Assembly: GCA_014529385.2 (NCBI GenBank)
Contig: CM043966.1
Span: forward strand, 111,443,968 to 111,505,967
From: Adiantum capillus-veneris
Taxonomy: Eukaryota > Streptophyta > Polypodiopsida > Polypodiales > Pteridaceae
Length of the DNA: 62,000 nucleotides
Reading direction: 5' to 3'
The translations under genes were made by a program, and so were the position numbers. Position 1 is the first letter of the stretch, and each line of letters opens with the position of its first letter. Below, in pieces: positions 21,531 to 32,339 of this stretch. A model generated the notes under the pieces. The model saw only the letters and a program-made list of their open reading frames with translations, was not told the DNA's origin and searched no databases.

Positions 21531-22043
21531 GGCATGCTGTGTTGGCCTGACCTATTAGGAATAGGCATTGGATAACCCTCCATGAATTCGTAGTCAGAGG
21601 AATAGTCATCGGACGCAATATGTGGGTCTTGGGTTGTACTACCTTAGGTCCCCGTTGAATATTCCCGATCCCGGTCCTACCCTTTTTTTTGTAGAGATTA
21701 GGTCGCTGCGGTCGCGCCGCGTGTGCGAGTACACACACCTAACCTACGTACTTACAACTATCAGAGCTACTGTTACACACTAACACAGTACTACAAGAAC
21801 TAATTAACTAGCATATCTACTTATTGTACCTTATAGAACTAACATTATAGCTCTACTACCTTAATTCTAACACCTTATGAATAGAAAACACAGTACCTTT
21901 CAACACCTTATTAACAAAAATAGCACACTGCAGCAAAAACAAACCCCTTCTCAACACACACACCTTCCTTCTCTACCTTTCCTACATCTAAAATTACACC
22001 ACAAAGCAGCATAGAGTGCTATTTGAGCTTAGTGCAGGGAATT
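21531..22043 (-). other. Leader of family C relic
   Basis: A non-coding stretch lies between the primer-binding site and gag, with AT-rich and TAACAC-rich sequence. I see no further feature. Confidence 0.5.
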
Positions 22044-22772
22044 TCCCCAGTAGCAGTGCCAAAAATGTGTGCGTCTCTTGCACCTGTCAATGCAAGGGAC
22101 TTGTCGTACACTATGTGCGAGCCACAAATGGCTGCAAGCACACAACCAGACTAATCTAGCAAGCTCAAGAGAGCATTGGTGTGTCACTCACCGCCCTACA
22201 CTCGCCTTCATGGTGGCCGTGCCGCACTCAACCGCCTCGCCGTCGTCGTGCCTTTGTAATCCTCGATCACACACACACACACACCCTCTCTCTCACGGAT
22301 ATACACACACACAAGGAGAAGAAGACGAAGATGGAGATGGAGAAAGAACACTCTTCAATTGCACAAATGAGAGAATAAGGTATTTTAGGTTTAGATTGAC
22401 TTTTATATGGGCTTACCCGCTCACATTTGGACGCGCTCACACTTAGCCAACTAACCCTTGAATGTTCCAGTTAGAATGCACCTCTCATCGAGGATCACTC
22501 TTACCCTTTTTCTATTGAACCGACAAGCCCGACCCATGACTCAAAACAATGTAATGTTCGTGGATGTGCCGACGTATATTTGCCAAGGTCAACACGAAGC
22601 GATAGGTGGCGTTGGGTAGTCCCCAAGTCTCATATTTTCTCGGTGTTGACTTCACCATCGCATTTAATGTCTTTGTCACCAAGGTCAGCACCAAGCGATA
22701 GGGGGTGTTGGACAGTTCCCAAGCCTCCTATTCGCCCAGTGCTGACTCCACTATCTAACTTGTCGGTTAACA
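22044..22772 (-). repeat. 5' LTR and primer-binding site of family C relic
   Basis: The LTR (22068-22772, 705 bases) begins TGTGCGTCTC and ends GGTTAACA on the plus strand, matching the termini TGTTAACC...GCGCACA of the intact element's LTRs. It contains the same Leu-Ser-Leu-type CT/CA microsatellite. On the minus strand after the LTR, TGGCACTGCTACTGGGG (22045-22061) corresponds to the intact element's TGGCGCCGCTGCCGGGG. The outer end contains a short tandem duplication (GCGATAGG units). Confidence 0.75.
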
Positions 22773-22929
22773 CTTTGAATTTTCATGTCTTGCATTGTTA
22801 TTTTCCAATCATAGAGTGATTGAGATAACATAATAGCCAATGAACTGAAATATGCATTGCATTACATAGTTGAATGTCACATATAGGTGGTAACCAATTC
22901 AGGCCCATTGCATAGATTCTACCCTGACG
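22773..22929. other. Short spacer
   Basis: No recognisable gene or repeat. It may be the 3' end of the LINE, but no poly-T tail is visible. Confidence 0.4.
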
Positions 22930-24215
22930 AGAGTATGAGATGCCAAATGAAATGTATATCATGTATCCAATCCTCCCTTACAATGTAACCACATGTCTTG
23001 AAGACTCAAGTGTTGAGTTACATTGTTCCACTCATTTCTTTCAGCTGCAATTAAGACACTAGAACTAGTTGTAGAGTCTGAGGCATTCTCTACCGTACTG
23101 TAATCCCCATGTGTAAAGCCATCCAATACATCAATGGTTCTCATCTAGTTCCACAATTTACATCTTTCTTTGGAGTTATTTGTCTCATACACAATCCCAA
23201 TAGAGATGATGTTTGAATCAAATAAGCAAGAGATAAGTAAACCTCTTCCTGAATCATGGTTTAGAGAAACCTTGGCTTGAAGAGAATCCTTTACTATAGT
23301 CAATGTGTCAGAGTTTCCTTGTGCTATCCCTCCATAAAAGAGAGAGTATTAATGGAAATGTCCCATAGTTTGAGCTTTTTTGTGCAGCTTGTGCTCTTGT
23401 ATACATACAACATCTAGGTCCTTCTCTAGAATCTATTTCCAAAGTGTTTTCAATTTTTCGGGACTATGTAGTCCCTTTGCATTAAGGGATGCATTCTTCA
23501 TGTTAATTGATTGCTTGGGACCCCCTCACTCTACTCATTAGACTCTTCTGATTCATTCATGACAACCTTGTAATTGACTGTGTTTGTATCTTCGTTTGGG
23601 TCGGGGTCTTGTGAAAGTACAACATAGGTATTGTAATTTGGGTAGCCAAAGGAAAAGAAGTACCTAGTTTGGGGTTTGGTGACAACCCTTTGATAGGATA
23701 CGGTATTGAAACCCTCAGGATTGATAGCCCGCTTTCCTTTATCATTCAACTTGGAGGAGGTGGGGTTTGTTGAGGTAGGAGGCTGATTTTTGGTTAAAGG
23801 TATTAGATGGAGTTTTTGCAATGGGACCATAATAGAAGTTTTGCTTTAGTTCTTAGGATTACTGAGAGTCATTGTAGATGATAGCGATGTGGTAGGAGGA
23901 TTCTTAACTCTTCCAAAGATTTGCTCAGAGGGTACCAAAGTTTTGTTGTCAGGGTAACTGGGTATGAGAATAATGTCTGCCTCAGTCAGAGGATACCAAA
24001 ATTTTTCTCCCACGGTAGCTAGGTATGAGAACAATGTCTGCCTCAGTAAGAGTCAGCCAATTCTTGGAGAAGCTCCCAATGTTTTCACAATGGAAACATG
24101 CTCCTGCGAGAGATCCCTATTTCAAGTATATCACAATTCTCCCTACCCCTGCATCTATATTCAGTACATTCCCAAGAGATTCTATAATCTCCTTAATGCT
24201 TCCCCACAAGAGAAA
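22930..24215 (-). pseudogene. L1-type LINE fragment (ORF1 end and endonuclease start)
   Basis: On the minus strand, an ORF1 zinc knuckle ACFHCENIGSFSKNW (about 24100) and a Pro/Thr-rich ORF1 tail ending ESNE (23531) are followed by the start of ORF2. ORF2 shows KNASLNAKGLHSPEKLKTLW, then DLDVVCIQEHKLH (the catalytic Glu block of the APE endonuclease), FYGGIAQGNS and SIGIVYETNNSKERCKLW. Stops interrupt ORF2. Reverse transcriptase is absent. A short tandem repeat occurs at 23935-24055. The fragment is cut at 24215 by the LTR of the next element. Confidence 0.75.
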
Positions 24216-24669
24216 AAACAGAACCTATTCCATATTCATAATCAGGAGTGGATAAACCCCCACCCAACATTTCGGGTGCCCATACACCAAAGCAGTTGCC
24301 CATACAACCGGGCGGCTCTCCTAGGATAAAAAACGGTATCCTAACTTATGTAGAAACATCAAGACATGACACCGAGTAGAAACTCCTCGTTCATGGGGGT
24401 AATCGACTTATCTGTGGCTAGAAAGCCATCATTATCGTCAATTTATACCAAGGAGTTGGAGGTGTCTTGAGACAAGTTGTCTTAAGGATGATCAATCATA
24501 TCTTTCCAAACAATTCTTTCTTACATTATAAACAAATGTACGTTAGAAGTTACCTTCCATTTTTGGTCAATTATTCTTTTTTTGATTCTCTTACACCTTA
24601 GGTATGCAATGCTAACTTATAAAAGAACTTAAACTGCTTAAAGACTTAATTTAATAATGGGAAACACAC

Positions 24670-24831
24670 CTGGGATTGATTGGCCATCTGCTGCTGCGCT
24701 GGCGTCATAAGACTCTCCTCTGTAGGCCTACTACTAAAGCCGGCTTCGTCGTCGTGCGACTCTCTAGTTCGTTTTGGAGCTACGTCCTCATCATCAGATG
24801 TAGGAGTTGCTCGGGTCCTTTTAGGTGCCAT
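24670..24831 (-). CDS. LTR-encoded possible gag first exon, 3' LTR copy
   Basis: A 54-codon open segment starts MAPKRTRATPTSDDEDVA and repeats the KRTR...DDE block once. It ends at NQSQ followed by a GTGTGT splice-donor-like sequence. The same segment exists in the other LTR (31552-31713). Gag proteins of plant gypsy elements often begin with similar basic MxxKRTR/MPPRR sequences. In this LTR it lies downstream of gag and would not be used. Confidence 0.45.
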
Positions 24832-25399
24832 AACTTCTTATCCTTCTAAAAGTACGTCTAATCATTAGGTAAGTTATTTGAAATCTAAACTTAACCTTTG
24901 TATTCAACTATAACGCATTCAATGTTAAATCTATAGTCTTAATGGGTAAATTCTTGACCTAGTAATTTCTTCTTTGTCTATATAGGCATGATAATGTTTT
25001 CCGCGGCTTCCCTAAGCTCTCCTAATTTTCTTATAATTGTCTATATCTTTTTCCTAATTTTTCCATCGACTTTTAAGCTTGAAATCTACTTATTTTGGGC
25101 TTAATATTTATTCTATTTATTTTATCTTAAAGATTTTATTTCCTCAACTTGATATCATAGGTTTACACTTAATTTTTCTAAATATTTTTGACCACAAAGC
25201 TTATTTATTTTAATTTATCATTTGCTAAAACTAAAACTTTTGGTCAATTATAATTTCCTAACTTTACTAATTGACTATGGTATTATTACCACAATTAGAT
25301 AAGATATTTTTGACCTTTGGTAATTATCTTATTATTTTTCAACTTAATTATATAATTTTCATCTTCAATTTTTAGCTAAAATTAGGATAATTTGACTTT

Positions 25400-26870
25400 A
25401 AAAAATATTTATTCTACTTTTCTAACGTTGATATAATTATCACGGCCTCTTTATTATATAAACTAACTGTGATAAATAGAATGTAATCATATAACATGAT
25501 TTACTAATTTTCCCCTTGAAATTTCAACAAGAATTAATATATTTTGACTTAGATAAATATCTATACTAAGTTTTTAACCTTGACATAATTATCATGACAT
25601 TTTCATCATGTAATCTAGCTCTCATAAATAGCACGTAATCATATAGCATGATTTACTAATTTTCCTTTTTAGTTTTTATCTAGAATTAGTATAATTGGAC
25701 TTAGATAAATACCTATACTACTTTTCTAACCTTGAAATAATTTTCATGGCCTCTTTATCATATAATCTAGCTCTAATAAATAGCATGTAATCATAGCACA
25801 TGATTTACTAATTTCTCTTTTAATTTATCATCAATAATAATGATTTTCTACTAGGATAATTATCTAAAATAATTATCTATGGCTAAACTAATTATCACGG
25901 ATATTTAAAGATGTAATTCAACTTTGATAATTATCTTAAAGCGTTTTGAATCAATTTGCTATTTTTCTCCTTTTAATTTGTCTTAAAAACAGTGTAATTT
26001 TGCTAAGATAATTAGGTTAACTAATTACCTGAGCTTAACATAAATATCAAGGGTTTTTTAGGATGTAATTAACCTTTGATAGATAACTCAATGCATTTAA
26101 AATCAATTTGCTAATTTCTCCCTTTTAATTTGTCCAAAACAATTTGTTAAAATAATTAGATAAATTAATCTTCTGAGGTTAATATAATTATCACAGGTTT
26201 CCCAACATGTAATGAACCTCTGATAAGCTCAAAGTATTTTGAATGAATTTGCTAATTTCTCCCTTTCATTTGTGCTAAAAGCAGAGTAGTTCTTCTAAAG
26301 TAATCAGGTAAATTAATTATCTGAAGTTCACATAATTATCATAGGTTTCCTAACATGTAATTAACCTTTAATAAATAACTCAAAGCATTTTGGATCAATT
26401 TGCTAATTTTCTCCTTTTAATTTGTTCTAAAAACAGAGTAGTTCTACTAAAGTAATTAGATAAACTAATGATCTGAGCTTGAAATAATTATCATAGATTT
26501 TTTAACATATAATTAATCTCTGATAAATAACTACAAAGCATTTTGAATCAATTTGCTAATTTTTTCTTTTTAATTTGTCTTAAAAACATAGTAATTCTTC
26601 TAAAGTAATTAGATAAACTAATTATCTAAGATTTAAATAATTATCATGCATTTCCTAACATGTAATTAACTTTTGATAAATAACTCAAAGCATTTTGAAT
26701 CAATTTGCTAATTTTTTGCTTTTAATTTATCTTAAAAATAAAGTAATTTTACTAAAGTAATTGGGTAGATTAATTATCTCAGATTGACATAATTATCACA
26801 GATTCTCTAACATGTAATTAACCTCTGATAAAACACTCAAAGCATTTTGAATCAATTAGATTATTTTTCT
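25400..26870. repeat. About 150-bp AT-rich tandem array inside LTR
   Basis: The marker ACATGTAATTAACC followed by TGATAAATAACTCAAAGC recurs near 26060, 26204, 26354, 26504, 26658 and 26810, giving a period of about 150. A related set of units with TAATCTAGCTCT occurs at about 25460-25780. Confidence 0.85.
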
Positions 26871-27825
26871 CATTAATTTTCTCAAAAAAATAGTGTAGTT
26901 TTGCTTAATTAATTATGAAAATTACTCAAAAAATTAAAAGATAATTTTTTTAGCTTAATGATTGTCTAATGCAGCTCTGATAATTATCTCAACTTAATCT
27001 AAAATTAATTATTATATTTCCCATTAATTTTATGATAAATTTGGATAATTTTAATCTTAATATGATATAATAATTAATTAGCTTAATATTCCCAAGCTTA
27101 ACTACAACAATCAACACATAATATTTAGTTAAGGGAGGATTTTTGAGTATACATAGGATTAATATTTAATTTATTAGGAAAATAGGTTAATCGCTAATTA
27201 AAAAGGATTAGACTAATTATCATTTAATTTAATCAACTAGAGCTTAATCTCTAGTGATTTTTGCGTAACGGTCTCTTTAGATGAGAGAGAGTGCCTCAAG
27301 GCTCCGAGTATGTCCGAATTTATCAAGCAAGGGTCACCTTTATAGGTTTCTGGGCACTCAGGCTGGAAAATGGTAATAACTTGCATCCCAAGCAACACTA
27401 CAGGTCAAAAACACCCCCTGCTGCTAAACCTAGTCTGGGAGAGTTCATCATTATCCCACACAACCCCCTAGATACACAAAATTGATTTTCTACTAGTTTG
27501 TTGACTTTTTAATGATTAATTTTGAAAATATCTGCAATTTCTAGAACCTTAGGATAAAAAGTCTTTAGCAGTAATAGTTACTGAAACCATTCAATTTGAC
27601 TTAACTAATTAAATTCATAGTGTAACCTTTCAGAGCCCGTAACTTTTTCAGATTTTATTGGAATTCTATTTTGAAAATTTCTAGCCCGGGGTTTGTTGTG
27701 CTTAAGATTCCAAAAATACCAATATTCACCACGGTCGGACAATTTTACATTGCTTTTTCAATAATCATATCATTTTGATTACACTTTATATAATCTTTAA
27801 GGTTTCAAAAACTGGAAAACTTACA

Positions 27826-28765
27826 ATCACCCCAACTTAAGAATTTGAGATGCCCTCATCTCAACCAAAATTAGGAAAATCTTTGAGAAGACAAATTCAT
27901 CCTCCCAAGTGGCATCTTTGAAGGGATAACCTTTTCACTTTACCAAATGTTACTGATTACTCTAAGAGTTCTTTCTAGTTTCTGGTTGGAGTTACTTGAT
28001 AGCGAATTTTTCCTCAAGAAACTCTTAGTGTTGTGCCCATCTTAAAAACCTTTACAAACCATTTGTATCATCTCAAAAACCAGGTTAAATCAATTCCATA
28101 AAAGATCCATATATCCACCTTGTCAACATGAACGCGCTCGGTCTAACTGACCATTCAGAGCAATCAGCGTTCGACAAGTATCATGTATTTCAGCTTTGCC
28201 AATCTAAATGCGCTCAACATGTTCTTGCCACTCTGAGCAATCTGCGTTCGGCACAAGATTCCATCATTGCACTAGAGGTACCCTCTCTGTGCTCTAACCT
28301 GGTTGACCAACAATATGTAAAGGGTTTTAAGAAGTATCATACCAAGAGTTCTTTTCGGTTTCCTATTAGTCTCGTACCTTAATACTTCCATCTCTAGGTT
28401 ATTTTCCAAGGAAGGCTATCATGTGCACAAAGAATGTGAGTTGGTTTCTTGATAACTATCTCATTCTTAAATTCAAATTCTTTTCAAACTATCGGGAACC
28501 TTTGTCTCATTTTCTAGATCAATCCTTAATTTCTTGATTGAATACTAACTTAACTTTAGATTCCTTAAGTAATTTTAGAAAAGAAAATTATGTATACCAT
28601 TATAATATATAAGTAAGTCAAAGTTTTTCATTAGATTTTTGGTGGTTTACAAAGCTCTAGGATTACTAACTATGGCCAAACGAGTGGCTCTTTTATCTTT
28701 CTTATTCATAAGGTTGGTTCTCCTATGATTGCATAAGATCTGGCTCCTCTTGCTCTTCCTCTACC
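27826..28765 (-). other. 3' untranslated region of LARD-like element
   Basis: No substantial frame lies between the gag stop and the 3' LTR. A weak duplicated motif (CTGACCATTCAGAGCAATC, CACTCTGAGCAATCTGCG) occurs at 28128-28260. There is no pol here, unlike autonomous gypsy elements. Confidence 0.6.
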
Positions 28766-29575
28766 TCATCCTCCATTTCTACCTCCTCTTAGATTATCTC
28801 CTTGATTTAGAGGAATGGTTCTAGCAGTAGTTCGAGGGTTTTGCTCTTCAGGACAATTATTTCTATAGTGCCACATTTGATTGCATCCATAGCACCTAAT
28901 GGTTGCGAAGGTCTGCTCCAAGTCAACTGCTACGGCTAGTCCACGTTGTTGGTATCCTTGATTGAAAGTTCCCCTGACTCTTCCCCTAAAGTTATTAAAT
29001 CCATTATAGTTCCTTATGGAGTTGGTTCCTTCGGCTGCAAGAGGCTTAGCCCTGAGAAGGGCATCCTGTATTGATGTAGGCGTCATGGCTTCAAGACGTG
29101 TACTCAGGGGTTTGTTGAGGCCTTGACAGAAACGGGCAATTTGTTGCTCCATGGTCATCTGGGGAGCATAACGTCGTAAAGACACAAACTTGGTGTAGTA
29201 CTTCTCTAATGAAAGTCCTAGCTGGCGTAGACCAAAGAACTCGTTCATCTTGATAGCCTGATATGCAGGAGGGAGATAACGTTCTTTGATTGCCTGCTTC
29301 ATTTTCTTCCAAGATGGACTACTCGTGGGATTATCTCTGCAGTGTTTCTTCCACCAAAGTTTGGCATCTCCGTTGAGATGGAACATACCCAACATTGTTT
29401 GGTTTTCTAGAGCAGTTCCTGCAGCTTTGAAATAGTCATTGATAGCATCTAACCACGCTTTGGCATCTCGCTTTAAAGTGGGTCCCTCTCCTTTGAAAGT
29501 AGGGAGTTGAACTTGCTTTAGTAGTATTTTTTTCTCATGACTAGCAGTGTAAAGGCTATTTATGCGAGTGTTTCC
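28766..29575 (-). CDS. Gag of LARD-like element (main exon)
   Basis: The open frame runs from a CAG acceptor-like site ending at 29576 to a stop at 28766 (269 codons). Capsid-type motifs are VQLPTFKGEG, DAKAWLDAINDYF, FHLNGDAKLWWKKHCRD, IKERYLPPAYQ, YYTKFVSLRRYAPQM and FCQGLNKPLSTRLEAM. A CCHC knuckle CYGCNQMWHYRNNC lies near 28880. This is the structural protein of a retrotransposon particle. No ATG gives a full-length gag in this frame (the first is at 29395, inside the capsid), and the frame upstream closes with TAA at about 29595. That fits an N-terminus supplied by a separate exon. No protease or pol follows. Confidence 0.8.
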   Translation of the reverse strand, partial: GNTRINSLYTASHEKKILLKQVQLPTFKGEGPTLKRDAKAWLDAINDYFKAAGTALENQTMLGMFHLNGDAKLWWKKHCRDNPTSSPSWKKMKQAIKERYLPPAYQAIKMNEFFGLRQLGLSLEKYYTKFVSLRRYAPQMTMEQQIARFCQGLNKPLSTRLEAMTPTSIQDALLRAKPLAAEGTNSIRNYNGFNNFRGRVRGTFNQGYQQRGLAVAVDLEQTFATIRCYGCNQMWHYRNNCPEEQNPRTTARTIPLNQGDNLRGGRNGG

Positions 29576-29785
29576 CTGAGATTGAATTGGTAGAATTTAG
29601 TACCAAATAAAATCTTCTTACTTATACTTTTAACTTATCTCCTACTCAATAATTTTGCACATAGGATGAAGACAATTTCCAAACCATAAATAAAACTACT
29701 TATAGCATACCCATGAGAACCGTAGTATGTACAAGAGTTAATACAATTCATGAAGATCCTACTATGTACAAAGGTGACGATAGTC

Positions 29786-30259
29786 CTATACTAAAATCTT
29801 GAGGACTTTGGGTGGATCAGTTATAGGATCAAAATATACAACATCTTTTGGTCCATTAAAACTAGGGCCTATACCTATGGGTCTAATTCTACCTGGGTAG
29901 ATTACTTTAGACACTTGATCAAACACCCGCTGATTTTGTGATACTTGGATATCACCTATTAGAAGGGTTTCCTCTGGATTCTCTGTTCCAATGAGAAAGT
30001 AAACTTCAATCACTTGAAGATCTTCGGCCCATTTGAGTCTCTTTATATTTAGTTCTAAATCTTCTAACTCTCCCGCATCGATGAAGAAAATTCCACCGGA
30101 TCTTGACCAGTTGATCCTCCAAGTGTAAGGAGAAAATCTCTTATCTAGCCATTTCATCACGCTTTTTCGCATTGAATAGTCTCGGGATAGCCAAACCCTC
30201 ATAAACCTAATGTTGAAATCCATGAATTTGAAGTAGGCATGATGGAAATTTTCCTGCAA
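29786..30259 (-). CDS. Unrecognised 157-residue ORF between primer site and gag
   Basis: Uninterrupted frame with ATG at 30259, about 140 bases downstream of the primer-binding site. It is rich in aromatic and charged residues (MKWLDKRFSPYTWRINWSRS, then IEVYFLIGTENPEETLLIGD, then GRIRPIGIGPSFNGPKDVVY). I see no transmembrane helix, zinc finger or catalytic motif. It lies inside the proposed gag intron. Only one copy is in the window, so conservation cannot be judged. Confidence 0.45.
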   Translation of the reverse strand: MQENFHHAYFKFMDFNIRFMRVWLSRDYSMRKSVMKWLDKRFSPYTWRINWSRSGGIFFIDAGELEDLELNIKRLKWAEDLQVIEVYFLIGTENPEETLLIGDIQVSQNQRVFDQVSKVIYPGRIRPIGIGPSFNGPKDVVYFDPITDPPKVLKILV

Positions 30260-30396
30260 GGATGGGGATAATTGTCTCTCTTCCTTTCACTCCCTCTTTT
30301 CAATTAAATACGTCTTTAATTGAATTTGTCAAAGATCACTTATTCCAACCTAACGCCTTAAACTTTTCCCTAGGTCCAAGACTTTAATTAACACAC

Positions 30397-30408
30397 GCTC
30401 TGATACCA
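30397..30408 (-). other. Initiator-Met tRNA primer-binding site
   Basis: The minus strand reads TGGTATCAGAGC two bases inside the LTR end. This is the standard plant retrotransposon primer-binding site complementary to initiator methionine tRNA, and it fixes the inner LTR boundary at 30411. Confidence 0.95.
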
Positions 30409-31551
30409 CTTGTAAGATCCCCAACCTGCCAATACCAAGATCGGGATGGGATCCTTGACAGGTCTCTAGGTCTGATAAAAATCAGAGTCTCTAAACAAGA
30501 AAAATCCAAGGAGTAGACCTTTACCATTGACAATGGCTTGGGTCTATAGCCTTAGAAGAAGACCTAGTCATGTCTCGCAGTAGAAACGGGACAACGTATT
30601 AAAAGTCCAAAAAACTATTTCGGCCCTTTAACTGCCACAATTGGGCTATGGTATCCTCAACCAACACTTTTTTTTCCCCTAACAGATGTGAGGGCACAGC
30701 CGCTGGTGGACTCCTCTTCCAAATGAAGAAGTTTTCTAAACGTTTTAATGCGCATGGATGGATAGTTACTTGACTAATCAGGTCCACCCATCCATGATTG
30801 ACAACCGTAGTCAATCCCCACTTACCACCCCGCACGCACACATGATTCTTTTGTTATTTAATTACTACCACCTTCTTATCACAATTAAAATAATGATTTC
30901 TTTTATCCTTCATAACAGGACTTTATTAAAACCGCCCTTGAAAACAGTATTGAAAACATGCTTTTAGCAAACAGACATCTTTAAACTTAAGATAGGGTAC
31001 TGTCAATCAAAACATTGCCCATAATAACCATGACCAGTACTCTTCTCGTCTCAAGATCACCTAAGGGTGAAAAAACGGCACCCATTCCTTATTCATAATT
31101 CGGAGTGGATAAACCCCCATCCAAACTTCCGGATGCTCATACACCAAACCAGTTGCCCATACAACCGAGCGGCTCCCCTATGATAAAAAACGATATCCTA
31201 ACTTATGTAGAAACATCAAGACATGACACGGAGGAGAAACTCATCGTTCATGGGGGTAACCGACTTATCAGTGGCTAGAAAGCCATCATTATCATCAATT
31301 TATACCAAGGAGTCAGAGATGTCTTGAGACAAGCTGTCTTAAGGATGATCAATCATATCTTTCCTAATTCAACGATTTTTAACCTAAACAATTCTTTCTT
31401 ACATTATAAACAAATGTACGTTGGAAGCTACCTTCCATTTTTGGTCAATTATTCCTTTTCTGATTCTCTCACACCTTACGTATGCAATGCTAACTTATAA
31501 AAGAACTTGAACTGTTTAAAGACTTAATTTAATAATGGGAAACCCAACCAC

Positions 31552-31713
31552 CTGGGATTGATTGTCCATCTGTTGCTGCGCTGGTGCCATAAGACTCTCC
31601 TCTGTAGGCCTACTACTAAGGCCGGCTTCGTCATCGTGTGACGCTCTAGTTCGTTTTAGAGCTACGTCTTCATTATCAGATGTAGGATTTGCTCGGGTCC
31701 TTTTAAGTGCCAT
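31552..31713 (-). CDS. LTR-encoded possible gag first exon, 5' LTR copy
   Basis: Translation from the ATG at 31713 gives MALKRTRANPTSDNEDVA, a second KRTRASHDDE block and a Gln-rich end (APAQQQMDNQSQ). The exon ends CCCAG before GTGGTT at 31551. Joining this to an acceptor at 29576 keeps the gag reading frame exactly (phase 0) and would make a 323-residue gag. The intron of 1976 nt would remove the primer-binding site and the 157-residue ORF. The splice is an inference from sequence only. Confidence 0.5.
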
Positions 31714-32339
31714 AACTTCTTATCCTGATAAAAGTACGTCTAATCATTAGGTAAATTATTTGAAATCTAAACGTAACCTTTGTATTCAACCGTAACCCAT
31801 TCATGGTTAAATTTATAGTCTTAATGGGTAAATTCTTGACCTAGTAATTTCTTATTTGTCTATATAGGCATGATAATGTTTTCCACCACTTCCCTAAGGG
31901 TTTTCTAAGCTCTCCTAATTTTCTTATAATTGTCTATATCTTTTTCTTAATTTTTCCATTGACTTTTAAGCTTGGAATCTACTTATTTTTGGCTTAATAT
32001 TTATTCTATTTATTTTATCTTAAAGATTTCATTTCCTCAACTTGATATCATAGGTTTACACTTACTATAATTTTCCTAAAAATATTTGACCACAAAGTTT
32101 ATTTATTTCAATTAATCATTTGCTAAAAATAGAATTTTTGGTCCATTATAATTTTCTAACCTTACTAATTAACTATGGTATAATTACCACAATTAGCTAA
32201 TGATATTTTTGATCTTTGGTAATTATCTTATTATTTTTCAACCTAATTATATAATTTATATCTTCAATTTTTAGCTAAAATTAGGATAATTTGGCGTAAA
32301 AAATATATTTATACTACTTTTGTAACGTTGATATAATTA

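Larger units (their letters stand above)
18179..22772 (-). mobile_element. Deleted relic of gypsy family C
   Basis: The minus strand carries an LTR (22772-22068), a primer-binding site, the start of gag (21530-21132), then directly the 3' end of pol (about 21070-19717), a small ORF (19359-19003) and the 3' untranslated region. All are homologous to the complete element at 43640-58783. Most of gag, protease, RT and integrase are deleted. The 3' LTR is missing where the CACTA terminus begins. It is valuable as an independent copy showing which ORFs of the family are conserved. Confidence 0.85.
24216..27825 (-). repeat. 3' LTR of the LARD-like element (truncated)
   Basis: It aligns with about 31075-34809 along its length and ends CTTACA at 27825. 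The outer part equivalent to 30411-31075 is missing. The middle (about 25400-26870) consists of degenerate AT-rich repeats. The purine-rich TTGGGGTGAT (minus strand, 27826-27836) just inside may be the polypurine primer. Confidence 0.85.

Noticed and set aside
22069-22446. Plus-strand frame MRLLHLSMQGT through the relic LTR
   Set aside because: It is antisense LTR sequence of the family C relic including a CA/CT microsatellite.
31562-31750. Plus-strand frames at 31562-31750 and 24680-24868, conserved between the two LTRs
   Set aside because: They are the complementary strand of the proposed gag exon; conservation follows from LTR homology.
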